Origin: Methanoculleus sp. MH98A
GTDB taxonomy: Archaea; Halobacteriota; Methanomicrobia; Methanomicrobiales; Methanoculleaceae
Direction: 5' to 3'
Length of the DNA: 64,000 nt
Assembly (NCBI RefSeq): GCF_000691865.1
Contig: NZ_JMIO01000006.1
Location: 62,001 to 126,000, forward strand
Position numbers and translations under genes: made by a program. Numbering within the stretch: the first letter of the stretch is position 1; each line of letters starts with the position of its first letter. Shown here piece by piece: positions 26,594 to 36,710 of the stretch. The notes below the pieces were generated by a model. It made no database searches, was not told the origin of the DNA, and worked only from the letters and a program-made list of their open reading frames with translations.

Positions 26594-27049
26594 ATGGACA
26601 CCGAAGAATACCGTTCCATCATATCGAATGCCATCGACCGCGAGATCGAGGCATACACCTTCTACCGCACGGTCAGGGAGAAGGTCACGGACGAGAACTT
26701 AAAGAACCTCTTCAACGAACTTGCCGGGGAGGAGAGCCAACATCGGAAGACCCTTGAGGGCTTTCTCACGAAGGAACCTGCGAAACTCGGGTTTGACACG
26801 AAGCGGGACTACAAAGTTGCCCAAACCCTGGAGACACCCCCGCTCTCGGCCGACTTAAAGCCGCTCGACGGCCTCGTCATCGCAATCAGAAAAGAGCTCG
26901 ACGCGATGCAGATGTACACCCAGCTCGCGAGCCTCAGCGTGGACCCGGAGCAGATCGAGTTGTTCGAGAGCCTTGCCGCGATGGAGCGGGGCCACAAGGC
27001 GCGCCTCGAGGATATCTACACCAACATGGCGTTCCCGGAGGTCTGGTGA
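26594..27049 (+). CDS. Rubrerythrin/ferritin-like diiron protein
   Basis: A 151-residue four-helix protein. The diiron ligand pattern is complete: Glu18 (IDREIEAYTFY), Glu47-x-x-His50 (GEESQHRK), Glu101 (RKELDAMQMY), Glu131-x-x-His134 (MERGHKARLE). The rubredoxin-like C-terminal domain of true rubrerythrins is missing, so it belongs to the short 'ferritin family' group. It is probably a peroxide or oxygen detoxifier in this strict anaerobe. The start is set at ATG 26594, although a GTG at 26582 is in frame. Confidence 0.85.
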   Translation: MDTEEYRSIISNAIDREIEAYTFYRTVREKVTDENLKNLFNELAGEESQHRKTLEGFLTKEPAKLGFDTKRDYKVAQTLETPPLSADLKPLDGLVIAIRKELDAMQMYTQLASLSVDPEQIELFESLAAMERGHKARLEDIYTNMAFPEVW

Positions 27050-27075
27050 AGGCGAGGCCTCGCGGTTCCGCTATT

Positions 27076-27082
27076 CTTTTTT
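27076..27082 (+). terminator. T-run terminator after the rubrerythrin-like gene
   Basis: A run of Ts (CTTTTTTC) about 27 bases past the stop codon, in a GC-rich context. Confidence 0.45.
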
Positions 27083-27137
27083 CGCACGGGGAGGGGAGAG
27101 GAGATTTTGAGAAAAGGGTGCAGGCTCTCCCCCTGCA

Positions 27138-28324
27138 TCAGTCGACAGGGCAGTATGCACCTTTGTAGAACCAGTTCCGGTAGACAATCGGAGTGATGAG
27201 CGTGGTCAGCAGGCTCATCAGGACGATCACCACGAAGATACTCTGGCCGATCAGCCCGATTCCAGCCCGATCAGGGCGACGATCATCGCCACCTCGCCTC
27301 GCGGCGCCATCCCGAACCCGATGATGAGGGAGTCCTCACGGCACATCCCCATCGCCCGGGCAGGGAGAGCGCACCCGACGACCTTGGTAACGATGGCGAT
27401 CAGGGTCAGCGCCACCAGGAAGAGGACCATGTCGGATGTGAGCGCGCGGACATCTGCGAGGATCCCGAGCGATACGAAGAAGATCGAGGCGAAGACGATC
27501 TGGAAGTACTCGGCACCCTCGTGGACGCCCTTACTCTGCCGGAGCTCGACACCGGCAAAAGCGACCCCGGCAAGGAACGCGCCGATGATGCCCGATAAGC
27601 CCACCAGGTCGGCAAGCATCGCATACAGGAACGCCACCATCATGGCGAAGATGAAGACAAACTCAGGATACTTCCGCGCCAGGGGAGTTGCGTCCATTCG
27701 CTCGATGACCTTTCTGATGCCGAAGTACCCGACGGCACCGGCGACGACGATGAATCCAACGGCTTTGCCGAGCATCACGCCGACCGATACCACCGAGATA
27801 TCCCCGCTCACCACCAGATCGGTGGAGACGGCAAGCACCAGGAGGGAGAGGACGTCGTCGATGACCGCAGCGCCGATGATTGCCTTCGCTGCCGGGGTCT
27901 GGAGCACGCCGATCTCCTTGAGAACGTTTGCGGTTATGGCGATACTCGTCGCTGTCAGCGCCGTGCCGACGAAGACCGCGCTCGCGAAGTCGAACCCGAA
28001 GAAGACGGCGGTGGCATAGCCGCCTATCCATGGGAGGATCACGCCGAGAAGGCCGATGACGCCGTAGCGCGGATCGAGGATATCCCTGATGTTAAATTCG
28101 AAACCGATGACGAAGAGGAGGATGATTGCTCCGAGATGCGCCAGGGTCGCGACGAAGTCCGTGTAAGTGATCAGGCCGAGAACGCTCGGTCCGACCAGAA
28201 CCCCCACAAGAATCGCCCCGATCGTCGCCGACTGATTGATGCGGGATGCCACAAGGTAGCCGGCGAGCGCGAGGAAGAGGAGGAGGCTCATTTGAATCTC
28301 AATTGCTAGGGCAGCGCTTTCCAT
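27138..28324 (-). CDS. CPA2-type cation/proton antiporter, frameshifted near the C-terminus
   Basis: A membrane protein of about 12 helices (395 residues after repair) of the KefB/NapA kind. The ion-binding aspartate pair is in AAVIDDVLSLLVLA, and TATSIAITANVL is the unwound-helix region. At about 27250 a G is missing (TCGGGCTG for TCGGGGCTG), which ends the frame early at SG-stop. The restored frame gives LIGQSIFVVIVLMSLLTTL and ends at 27138. It exchanges Na+ or K+ for protons. ATG 28324 follows GGGTGA; a TATA box (about 28357-28365) lies upstream. Confidence 0.88.
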
Positions 28325-28356
28325 GGTCACCCATGATCTGGGAGAGAGGCCTTAAG

Positions 28357-28365
28357 AAATATGTG
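28357..28365 (-). promoter_or_regulatory. TATA box for the antiporter gene
   Basis: The minus strand reads ACATATTTC, placing a start near 28335, about 10 bases before the ATG at 28324. Confidence 0.45.
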
Positions 28366-28457
28366 GAACACCGGAGAGTTGCAGCGCGATCCGGAACCGC
28401 CTCTCCCCCGCGCCGGAGATTCCGCTGGCGATACGGGGCTACGGCATCACCCCGGCA

Positions 28458-29978
<1,521 letters not shown>

Positions 29979-30374
29979 TCACCATGTCCGGCCGCAGTGC
30001 AGGCAGCGATCCCTGTGCATGCTGAGGATATTCCCGCACTGCGGGCACCTCCAGCGGACCTTCTCCTGTTCGACGAACTCCGTGACTCCCCGCTCCCGTA
30101 TCTCGCGCAGGTTGTCGAGGACGCTCGTCCGGTATTTTGCATAGCGCCTGTCCAGGCGTTTCAGCCGCGTGCAGGGATATCCGGCGCATTCGTAGCAGTA
30201 CTCCCCCGTACGGTCTTCGCACTGCCGGAGCCTGCACCGGGCGCAATACGCGTTCAGGCTGGCTGCATCCTCCGTCCGGCAGCCCGGGCATCTGTTCTTC
30301 TCCCGCAGGTAGGCGATGCAGAGCCCGCAGTTTATGCCGCAGGGGGCGATCAGGACAGGAGAGAGATGGCTCAT
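29979..30374 (-). CDS. Cysteine-rich DUF3795-type protein
   Basis: A 131-residue protein with LIAPCGINCGLCIAYLREKN and CPGC at the front, CARC, CEDRTGEYCYEC, and a terminal zinc ribbon RCPQCGNILS...CLHCGRTW. The CGxNCxxC start is the hallmark of DUF3795 proteins, and the spaced Cys pairs suggest two or three metal sites. The function is unknown. The start at 30374 (MSHLSPVL) is chosen because similarity-like sequence begins there; the frame is open from 30428. Confidence 0.78.
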   Translation of the reverse strand: MSHLSPVLIAPCGINCGLCIAYLREKNRCPGCRTEDAASLNAYCARCRLRQCEDRTGEYCYECAGYPCTRLKRLDRRYAKYRTSVLDNLREIRERGVTEFVEQEKVRWRCPQCGNILSMHRDRCLHCGRTW

Positions 30375-30535
30375 TCTCGTATGCTCGCCGTACGCCAAAA
30401 AATCCCTTCCGGTTTCGCCGCCGAACAAGATGAGAGTGGCTGCGAAATACTCACGTGTATCATCTTATGTGAATGGACAATACTCCCGGGCGGAACATAA
30501 AAAAGTGGCGTGGGTATCGAACTTCACGCCCTGAT

Positions 30536-30607
30536 ACCCCCGGGCGGATTCGAACCGCCGTCGCCGGATCCAAAGTCCTGCATGATTGACCACTACACTA
30601 CGGGGGT
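30536..30607 (-). tRNA. tRNA-Gln (anticodon UUG)
   Basis: Minus strand: a 7-bp acceptor stem ACCCCCG/CGGGGGT, D-arm GTGTAGTGGTCAATCAT, anticodon loop CTTTGGA with anticodon TTG, and T-arm GGCGGTTCGAATCCGCC. The anticodon stem has one A-G mismatch. CCA is not encoded. It is 72 nt without an intron. Confidence 0.93.
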
Positions 30608-30647
30608 ACGAGAAATCTAAACCGCCGATACCCGCGGCATCGGCTCC

Positions 30648-30656
30648 TATATTCTA
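30648..30656 (-). promoter_or_regulatory. Possible TATA box for tRNA-Gln
   Basis: Minus strand GAATATAGG lies about 45 bases before the mature tRNA 5' end. A second AT-rich box, GATATAATC, is 20 bases further up. Confidence 0.35.
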
Positions 30657-30724
30657 TGTACCGCGGGATTATATCGGTTTGGTCGCGGGCAGGCGGGGGG
30701 AGGGAGGGGGTCCCGCCCGGCGGC

Positions 30725-32074
30725 TCACGTCCGCTCGAAGTCGTCCTCGAACCTGATGATATCGTCCTCGCCGGTGTACTCCCCGATCTGGACCTCGATC
30801 AGTTCGAGCGGCAGGAGGCCGGGGTTCGCGAGCCGGTGGAGCGTTCCCGCCGGGACGAAGGTGGACTCGCCGTTCCGCAGAAGAGAGACCTCGTCCCCGA
30901 TCGTCACCTCGGCGCACCCGGTGACGACCACCCAGTGCTCGGAGCGGTGATGGTGCATCTGCAGCGACAGCCGCCGTTTCGGGGGGACGGTGACCCGCTT
31001 GATCTTGTAGGATTGCCCCTCCTCCAGGTTCGTGTAGGAGCCCCAGGGCCGGTGGACCTGCGTGTGGAAGAGCGCACGGGAGTCCCCCTTCTCGCGGAGG
31101 GCCTTTGCGATCTCACCCACCCGCTGGGCCTCGTCCCGGGCGGCGACCAGGATCGCGTCTTTCGTCTCGACGATGGCGAGGTCGCGGACCCCGACGGTGG
31201 CGACCAGACGGTCGGCAATGATCAGGTTCTCGGAGGAGTCGATCCCGATATGCTCGCCCCGGACCGCGTTTGCGTCTCCATTCTTCTGAAGGGCAGCGTA
31301 AAGTGCGTCGAAATTCCCCACGTCGCTCCAGTCGCATTCAAGCGGCACGACCGCCGCCCGCCGGGTCTTCTCCATGATCCCGTAGTCGATGGAGAGGGCG
31401 GGAGTTGTGTTGTACGCCTCCTCGAGGGGCTGTTCGAACGCTTGGGCCACCTCCGGTGCGCAATCCTCGCACTCGGCAAGGAAGAGACCGGCATCGAAGC
31501 AGAACATGCCGGAGTTCCAGAGGTAGCCGTCGGCGACGTACCGGCCGGCGGTCTCGAGATCGGGCTTCTCGACGAAGGCGTCCACGGTTGAGCCGTCTCC
31601 GAGAGGATCGCCGGGGCGGATATAGCCGTATCCGGTGTGTGGCGAGGTCGGCCGCACCCCGAAGGCCACCAGGTAGTCCTTGCTAAGCCGCTCCGCCCGG
31701 CGGAACGCGTCCTGGAACGGACCGGGCGTGGTGATCAGGTGATCCGAGGGGAGAACCGCGACCGTGTCCGGCCCGTCCCGGGTGATCTCGCGGGCACCGT
31801 AGTAGATCGCCGGCAGGGTGTTCTTGCCCACCGGCTCCACGAGGACGCGGCAGTCGCACCCAATGGCGGCGAGCTGGTCCCGGACCAGGAACCGGTGATC
31901 GGTGTTCGTGACGATGGCGATCTCCTGCGGCGAGGAGAAGAGGAGCGCCCTCTTCACGGTCTTCTGGAAGAGAGACTCGTCGTCGATCAGCGGGATGAAC
32001 TGTTTCGGGTAGTGTTCCCTTGAGAGGGGGAAGAGGCGGGTGCCGCTCCCGCCTGCAAGTATGAGCGTCTTCAT
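30725..32074 (-). CDS. manC: Mannose-1-phosphate guanylyltransferase / mannose-6-phosphate isomerase
   Basis: A 449-residue bifunctional enzyme. The N-terminal nucleotidyltransferase has LAGGSGTRLFPLSREHYPKQ and AVLPSDHLI. The C-terminal cupin domain has PWGSYTNLEEGQSYKIKR, LSLQMHHHRSEHWVVVTG and the metal-binding His residues. It makes GDP-mannose for glycans. ATG 32074 follows GGAGTCGATCCC; the open frame further upstream is not coding. A TATA box is at 32128-32135. TPR and GalE-like genes follow upstream on the same strand. Confidence 0.93.
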   Translation of the reverse strand: MKTLILAGGSGTRLFPLSREHYPKQFIPLIDDESLFQKTVKRALLFSSPQEIAIVTNTDHRFLVRDQLAAIGCDCRVLVEPVGKNTLPAIYYGAREITRDGPDTVAVLPSDHLITTPGPFQDAFRRAERLSKDYLVAFGVRPTSPHTGYGYIRPGDPLGDGSTVDAFVEKPDLETAGRYVADGYLWNSGMFCFDAGLFLAECEDCAPEVAQAFEQPLEEAYNTTPALSIDYGIMEKTRRAAVVPLECDWSDVGNFDALYAALQKNGDANAVRGEHIGIDSSENLIIADRLVATVGVRDLAIVETKDAILVAARDEAQRVGEIAKALREKGDSRALFHTQVHRPWGSYTNLEEGQSYKIKRVTVPPKRRLSLQMHHHRSEHWVVVTGCAEVTIGDEVSLLRNGESTFVPAGTLHRLANPGLLPLELIEVQIGEYTGEDDIIRFEDDFERT

Positions 32075-32127
32075 GGGATCGACTCCGTGCCGGAGGCACT
32101 CGATTGTGTACTCTATGCGGCAGGGAG

Positions 32128-32135
32128 GATAAAAA
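32128..32135 (-). promoter_or_regulatory. TATA box for manC
   Basis: Minus strand TTTTTATC, predicted start near 32105, giving a leader of about 30 bases with a GGAG ribosome-binding site. Confidence 0.5.
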
Positions 32136-32290
32136 CGTAAGGTTCTCCGTGAGTTCGGACGAACGCGGCGGTCTCGCGATGTGACGGGCCGGACCATGGG
32201 TGCATGCGGGGTTGCACCATACGGCAAACCGTATCGCACCCGACAGTGTATCGGCCCCGGGGGCCCGGAAAAATGAGTGAACCTGCCCGG

Positions 32291-32734
32291 TCAGGCCCGG
32301 GTCATCGTCGAGTTCCCCGGGTAGAGCGCCCGGGCCTGCGGGTCGAGGTCTTCGGCCACCGCAAGAACATGCTCGGCCTCAGGGTAGTTCCCGAGCCTGC
32401 CGAGCACCATGCCGTACGTCACCAGGGCAAAGATGCACGACCGGTCGATCGCGAGCGCCTGCCTGCACGCAAGCGCCGCTTCCTGGGGGCGGTCGAGCCG
32501 GGTGAGGATCACCGCCCGGTTGTTCCAGGCGTAGACATCGTCGTTGTCGCAGAGTATCGCCGCACTGAATGCAGCGAGCGCTTCCTCGTAGCGGCCCTGC
32601 CTCTCAAGCGCCACCCCCCTGTTGTTCAGGGCTCCCGGGTCGTACAGACCCTCCGTGGCGACGTCGCTGTACGCCCGTGACGAATCTCTGTCATTACCCT
32701 TGCGGGGCATCTCCGGTGTAACCAATTGGGGCAT
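32291..32734 (-). CDS. Tetratricopeptide-repeat protein
   Basis: A 147-residue protein with three clear TPR units: LYDPGALNNRGVALERQGRY / EEALAAFSAAIL, DNDDVYAWNNRAVILTRLDR / PQEAALACRQAL, and CIFALVTYGMVLGRLGNY / PEAEHVLAVA. Such proteins are scaffolds for protein-protein contacts. No signal peptide or membrane segment is seen. It lies between manC and the GalE-like gene on the same strand. Confidence 0.85.
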   Translation of the reverse strand: MPQLVTPEMPRKGNDRDSSRAYSDVATEGLYDPGALNNRGVALERQGRYEEALAAFSAAILCDNDDVYAWNNRAVILTRLDRPQEAALACRQALAIDRSCIFALVTYGMVLGRLGNYPEAEHVLAVAEDLDPQARALYPGNSTMTRA

Positions 32735-32845
32735 ACGTCTGCACCTCGCCCCCCTTTACTGTGGAGTAACGATATATAGGTTCCTGCACCTGCCGTGCCC
32801 GGGAGCGTGGCAACCCCGGATCAACTAACCGGGCTCCGGGAACCG

Positions 32846-33781
32846 TTATCGGCCGCCGTCGCGGAACCACGCTACTGTTTCGCGGAGCCCCGCCTCAAGC
32901 GTGCAGCGGGGAGAGAACCCGAAGGCGTCGCGTGCCCGGGCGATCTCGGCGAGCGAGTCGCGTATGTCCCCCGGCCGCGGCGGCTCATAAACCGGCCGGC
33001 GGTGTATGCCGGCGATCTCCGCGAGAACGGACGCAAGCCGGTTCAAACTGATCCTGCTGCCCCCGGCGATGTTGAAGACGCCGGAGGCATTGCCTTCCAT
33101 CGCCCGGATGTTCGCCCGCACCACGTCGCCGACAAAGATGAAGTCGCGGGTCTGCTCCCCGTCGCCGTAGATGATCGGCGGCTTATCCTCAAGCATCCGG
33201 GTGATGAACTTCGGGATCACCGCCGCGTACTCGGAGTTCGGGTCCTGCCGGGGACCGAAGACGTTGAAGTAACGCAGGAATACCGTCCGGATACCATAGA
33301 GGTCGGCAAACACGTTTCCGTAGTGTTCGCCCGCAAGTTTCGAGACCGCATAGGGGGAGAGCGGTCCCGGCGCCATCGTCTCGCATTTCGGGAAGACCGG
33401 ATCGTCGCCGTAGATCGCCGAGGTGGAAGCCGCCACGACCGCCGGGACGCCGCACTCCTTTGCGGCCCAGAGAACGTTCAGGGTTCCGGCCACGTTCACC
33501 TCGTTCGTCTCCAGGGGGTTTGCTACGGATCGGGGAACCGAAGCAATGGCCGCCTGGTGGAAGATGCCGTCCGCTCCGGCACAGGCATCGACGAGCAGGG
33601 CGAGATCGGTGACGCTCCCCTCGACGAACGTCACCCGGGGATGAACCAGGAGATGCTCGATGTTCTCCCGCCGCCCGGCGGAGAGGTCGTCGACGATCAC
33701 GACTTCGTGGCCGTCACGTGCCAGTTGTTCTGCAAGATTGGACCCGATAAATCCCGCCCCGCCCGTGACGATGTAACGCAT
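32846..33781 (-). CDS. galE: NAD-dependent sugar epimerase (UDP-glucose 4-epimerase-like)
   Basis: A 311-residue extended short-chain dehydrogenase. It has the NAD motif MRYIVTGGAGFIGSNLAEQL, the catalytic Ser/Tyr-x3-Lys set (AASTSAIYG and SPYAVSKLAGEHY), and RYFNVFGPRQDPNSEYAAV. The fold and motifs fit GalE-type epimerases making UDP-galactose or related sugars. The exact substrate cannot be read. The start at 33781 sits at the true N-terminus. Together with ManC it supplies sugars for surface glycans. Confidence 0.85.
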   Translation of the reverse strand: MRYIVTGGAGFIGSNLAEQLARDGHEVVIVDDLSAGRRENIEHLLVHPRVTFVEGSVTDLALLVDACAGADGIFHQAAIASVPRSVANPLETNEVNVAGTLNVLWAAKECGVPAVVAASTSAIYGDDPVFPKCETMAPGPLSPYAVSKLAGEHYGNVFADLYGIRTVFLRYFNVFGPRQDPNSEYAAVIPKFITRMLEDKPPIIYGDGEQTRDFIFVGDVVRANIRAMEGNASGVFNIAGGSRISLNRLASVLAEIAGIHRRPVYEPPRPGDIRDSLAEIARARDAFGFSPRCTLEAGLRETVAWFRDGGR

Positions 33782-34056
33782 ATGGATTGATAGGCGCTCC
33801 AGTGATTTGAGCGTTGCCGGGAGAGAGAAAAGGGCAAAGGCACGGGAACGCTTCCCGGGGGGAGGAGACAAGACGGGTTTTTTCCGCGAAGACGCGGACG
33901 CGGCCCCGGTATCTACGCCGCCGACGCAAGAACAGGGGCAATATACCAGTTCAGACAGCGTGTTCCCGGCCCCGATACGGCTGCACCCCGAGATCCCATG
34001 CCAAGCCGAACCTATATAGCATCATGCAGTTCATCCGGATCGCCCGACGTGCCCGA

Positions 34057-34971
34057 TCACTCCTCCTTTTTTCCGTTCGAGAGCGGGAAATACTGCTGAT
34101 AGACGCGTTTCCGCTCGTCGATGTCGGTGTGCAGGTAGATCTCGGTCGTCTTGATGGAGGAGTGCCCCAGGTTCTCCTGCACGACACGGAGGTTCTTTGA
34201 ACGGCGATAGAGTTCACTCGCATAGGAATGCCGGATTTTATGCGGCGTAATCCCGGAAGGGGCGTATTGCTTGAAGAGATGCTGGACGGTTCGCGGGGAG
34301 ATGTGATTGCCCTGCTGGCCTGAAAAGAGCGGCCCCTCGATCGTGTTGCCGATAAACCGGTTAATCTCTTCGAGAGTCTCTTCGTCGATGAAAACAGTTC
34401 TTATTTTGTCACCTTTACCCTTCACCCGTATCGTCTGCTCCTCGAAATCGATGTCCTCAACGCATATCGCACAGAGCTCCGAAACACGGACGCCGGTGGC
34501 ATAGATAAGGCGGACAATCAGCCGGTCGCGCTCGCTCTCGATGGTGTTGATCAGGCGGAGAACCTGGCTGTGTTTGAGGTATTTCAGTTCCTGATTCTTG
34601 ATCCGGGGCCGCTCCACCCCGAGCATCGGGTCGGCGACCACGGCGCCCTGCACGTAGAGATACTTGTAAAACGAAGAGAGCGTCGAGATCATCCGGTGGA
34701 GAGTCTTGGGCTTGTAGTCCTGCTGTTCCGCAAGATAAGAGAAGAAATCGGTGACGAGAGCCGAAGAAACGTTGACGTCGGCATCCAGCGGAGCGTTCTC
34801 GAACGCAGCCCCATCAAACGAGACCCCGTCCGAGTTCTGCCGCAGCCAGGCGTATCGGGCGAAACGCCGAATAGTCTGCAGGTATTTTTCGATGGTCCGG
34901 GGCGAATAGTTCCGCATCCGGAGGTAACTGCTGAAGCGATCCAGCCATTCCGAGAAACAGGCGTTTTCCAT
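34057..34971 (-). CDS. xerA: Tyrosine recombinase (XerA/integrase family)
   Basis: A 304-residue recombinase. A SAM-like N-terminal domain (FSSYLRMRNYSPRTIEKYLQ) precedes a catalytic domain with Arg in ATGVRVSELCAI, Lys in VKGKGDKIRTV, His-x-x-Arg in TPHKIRHSYASELYRR, His in ENLGHSSIKTTEIY and the nucleophile Tyr in the same motif. Size and motifs fit archaeal XerA, which resolves chromosome dimers at a dif site. A mobile-element integrase is possible, but no element boundaries or other phage genes are near. A 1.16 kb gene-free region lies directly upstream. Confidence 0.85.
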   Translation of the reverse strand: MENACFSEWLDRFSSYLRMRNYSPRTIEKYLQTIRRFARYAWLRQNSDGVSFDGAAFENAPLDADVNVSSALVTDFFSYLAEQQDYKPKTLHRMISTLSSFYKYLYVQGAVVADPMLGVERPRIKNQELKYLKHSQVLRLINTIESERDRLIVRLIYATGVRVSELCAICVEDIDFEEQTIRVKGKGDKIRTVFIDEETLEEINRFIGNTIEGPLFSGQQGNHISPRTVQHLFKQYAPSGITPHKIRHSYASELYRRSKNLRVVQENLGHSSIKTTEIYLHTDIDERKRVYQQYFPLSNGKKEE

Positions 34972-35488
34972 TGTACAATAAATTAAATAACCGAGCATAT
35001 CAAGATTGCGGTAAATGCCTATTCCCCGCAACGCATTATGCCGCCAGAGAACGCGGGCCCGGCGCAGAGAAGACCCGCCAGCCCAACCACACGGTACCCG
35101 CACCGGGAGAGCCGTTACGGAGAGAGACACGTCCCGGCCGCAGGAACCCGCCGATCTCCCGGGAGACGGGCGAACACCCGGGAAACGAGAGCACCCGCCC
35201 CCGGAACCATGCCGCCGCGGAAGACGAACCACAGTTCCCGGAACACACCTAAAACGCGCCAGAAAGTTGCAGAAAGGCCGGGCAGACCCGGATCCTTAAA
35301 AAATGGATGGAAGGTGATGCAGATTGGTTCGGAGTTCGGAGGTATGAGGGGCTGCACCCCAGGTGGGGGCGGGGCAGCAAACCCTACTGAATACGTCCCC
35401 GTTCAGGTATATGAACCCCTTACCGCGCGGGGAGAAAGTGAACGGACCGGGAGCAGCACAGGCGCCACGCGACCCCTGCCTGGCGCCC

Positions 35489-35498
35489 ATATATAAAT
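35489..35498. promoter_or_regulatory. Orphan TATA-like box in the gap
   Basis: ATATATAAAT is as good as the TATA boxes of known genes in this window, but neither strand has a gene within 450 bases downstream of it. It is a candidate promoter for a non-coding RNA. Confidence 0.35.
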
Positions 35499-35791
35499 GA
35501 CCTCCATATGCGAGCACAGACGCCCGACCGCCCCCTCCGACAACCCCTTGCATCAGAAGGATCACGATCCCGGCTCAGAATCGCGATATGAGGGCGCCGG
35601 ATCCGGACGACCACCCGAAAATCGGGGCAACGGCGCGCTCCGGGAGATCGGGCAGGACAAAACCAATTTGATGAAGATCCGTACTGCCGGACATTTACCC
35701 GGGTGCCGCACCCTCAAAGCCCATATGCCCCCGGACCGTTCGGGCACCGGCGAGGGCTGCGAACACAGGGTTTGTGAGTTCAAAGCAGTCC

Positions 35792-35809
35792 GAAACCCAA
35801 ATGGGTTTC
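35792..35809. repeat. 18-bp palindrome
   Basis: GAAACCCA-AA-TGGGTTTC has perfect 8-base arms around a two-base spacer, typical of a dimeric protein-binding site. No gene is adjacent. Confidence 0.45.
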
Positions 35810-36087
35810 CGTATGCCCCCCACCACGATCAGAACCATCTCCGAAGCCCGATACGATCTCACCCGCCAGCCGTTATCGAGCACTCGAACCGATTATTGTG
35901 CCGCAAACAGGAGAATAGCCCACTCCGATGACCGGATCACCGCCCCGAACCCGGGAGCAAAGAGACAGACATAAACCCTATGATGCTATATCTTGACAGA
36001 GAGTGATCGTGACACCGGCAGCACCCGCACGACAGACCGATCCCGGCGGCGCATCCGGTTTCTTTTGAACCGTCACCGTTCAACCAG

Positions 36088-36097
36088 CCTTATTATT
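36088..36097 (+). promoter_or_regulatory. TATA box for the DUF5806/MobB-MoaE/GlmM run
   Basis: CTTATTATTG predicts transcription near 36117, very close to the GAGGTAGG ribosome-binding site and the ATG at 36129. Confidence 0.4.
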
Positions 36098-36128
36098 GAA
36101 ATAGCAAAACCAACAAGAGGTAGGTAAA

Positions 36129-36710
36129 ATGGAAGAACCTGACAGCATCAAAGACCCGAACAAGTACCAGAAATTCAAGAAGGTGGATGGCGCCACCTAC
36201 CAGCGGGTCAACCAGTTCCTGCGCAAACACACCCACATCACCGCCCGCGAGTGGGCGATCGCACGCCTCTGCGCAGACTTCAAGACCACCAGCGGCTCGG
36301 AGATGACGTTCATCGGGGAGAACCTCCCCGAACTCTGCCCGTTCATGGTCGACTCCTACTCCCCGCAGGCGGTCAACCAGGCAAGGAGCTCGTTCAAGAA
36401 GAAGGTGAAGAAAGCAGGTGCCACGTTCTTTTACGGGGCCATGTGCGGCTTTTTCACCGCAGAGGAACTCGACGAGATCCTCTTTGAGGCGAGCGAAGTC
36501 GCCCGGTTCCTGCTGGAGGTGGAAGGAACGAGCCTGAACCTCGACGACGAGATCGACGTCGAGGACCGGATCACCGAGGTGATGCGTGGCGTGGCCGAGG
36601 CGGCTTCGGTCATCCTGAAGACCCGGCCAGGCCAGGAAGGCGAGAGCCAGGAAGTACAGGAGCCGGGAGAGCCGGAAGTACAGAGTCAAGAAGAAAAGGA
36701 GGAGATATGA
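36129..36710 (+). CDS. DUF5806-type archaeal protein
   Basis: A 193-residue soluble protein starting MEEPDSIKDPNKYQKFKKVD. It has a well-conserved looking core (ATYQRVNQFLRKHTHITARE, WAIARLCADFKT, MTFIGENLPELCPFMVD) and a highly acidic Glu/Gln tail. It resembles the archaeal DUF5806 family, whose role is unknown; the core reads like a small helical nucleic-acid-binding or regulatory domain. The ribosome-binding site GAGGTAGG is strong. Its stop overlaps the next gene start (ATGA), so it is coupled to MobB-MoaE. Confidence 0.72.
   Translation: MEEPDSIKDPNKYQKFKKVDGATYQRVNQFLRKHTHITAREWAIARLCADFKTTSGSEMTFIGENLPELCPFMVDSYSPQAVNQARSSFKKKVKKAGATFFYGAMCGFFTAEELDEILFEASEVARFLLEVEGTSLNLDDEIDVEDRITEVMRGVAEAASVILKTRPGQEGESQEVQEPGEPEVQSQEEKEEI

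Larger units (their letters stand above)
34972..36114. other. 1.16 kb gene-free region with an orphan promoter-like box
   Basis: No frame here has gene-like codon use. Seen inside: a purine-rich stretch (about 35080-35280), a palindromic box GTTCA-GGTATA-TGAAC (35401-35416), a near-perfect TATA box ATATATAAAT (35489-35498) with no gene after it, and an 18-bp palindrome GAAACCCA-AA-TGGGTTTC (35792-35809). An unannotated RNA gene or a replication/recombination site (xerA is next door) would fit. I cannot match the sequence to a known RNA family. Confidence 0.55.

Noticed and set aside
34057-34971. Prophage or integrative element around the tyrosine recombinase
   Set aside because: No phage, transfer or capsid genes and no att pair flank it; size and motifs fit a chromosomal XerA.
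34990-35300. RNase P RNA or SRP RNA in the purine-rich stretch
   Set aside because: I could not find the conserved core signatures of either RNA, so no call is made.
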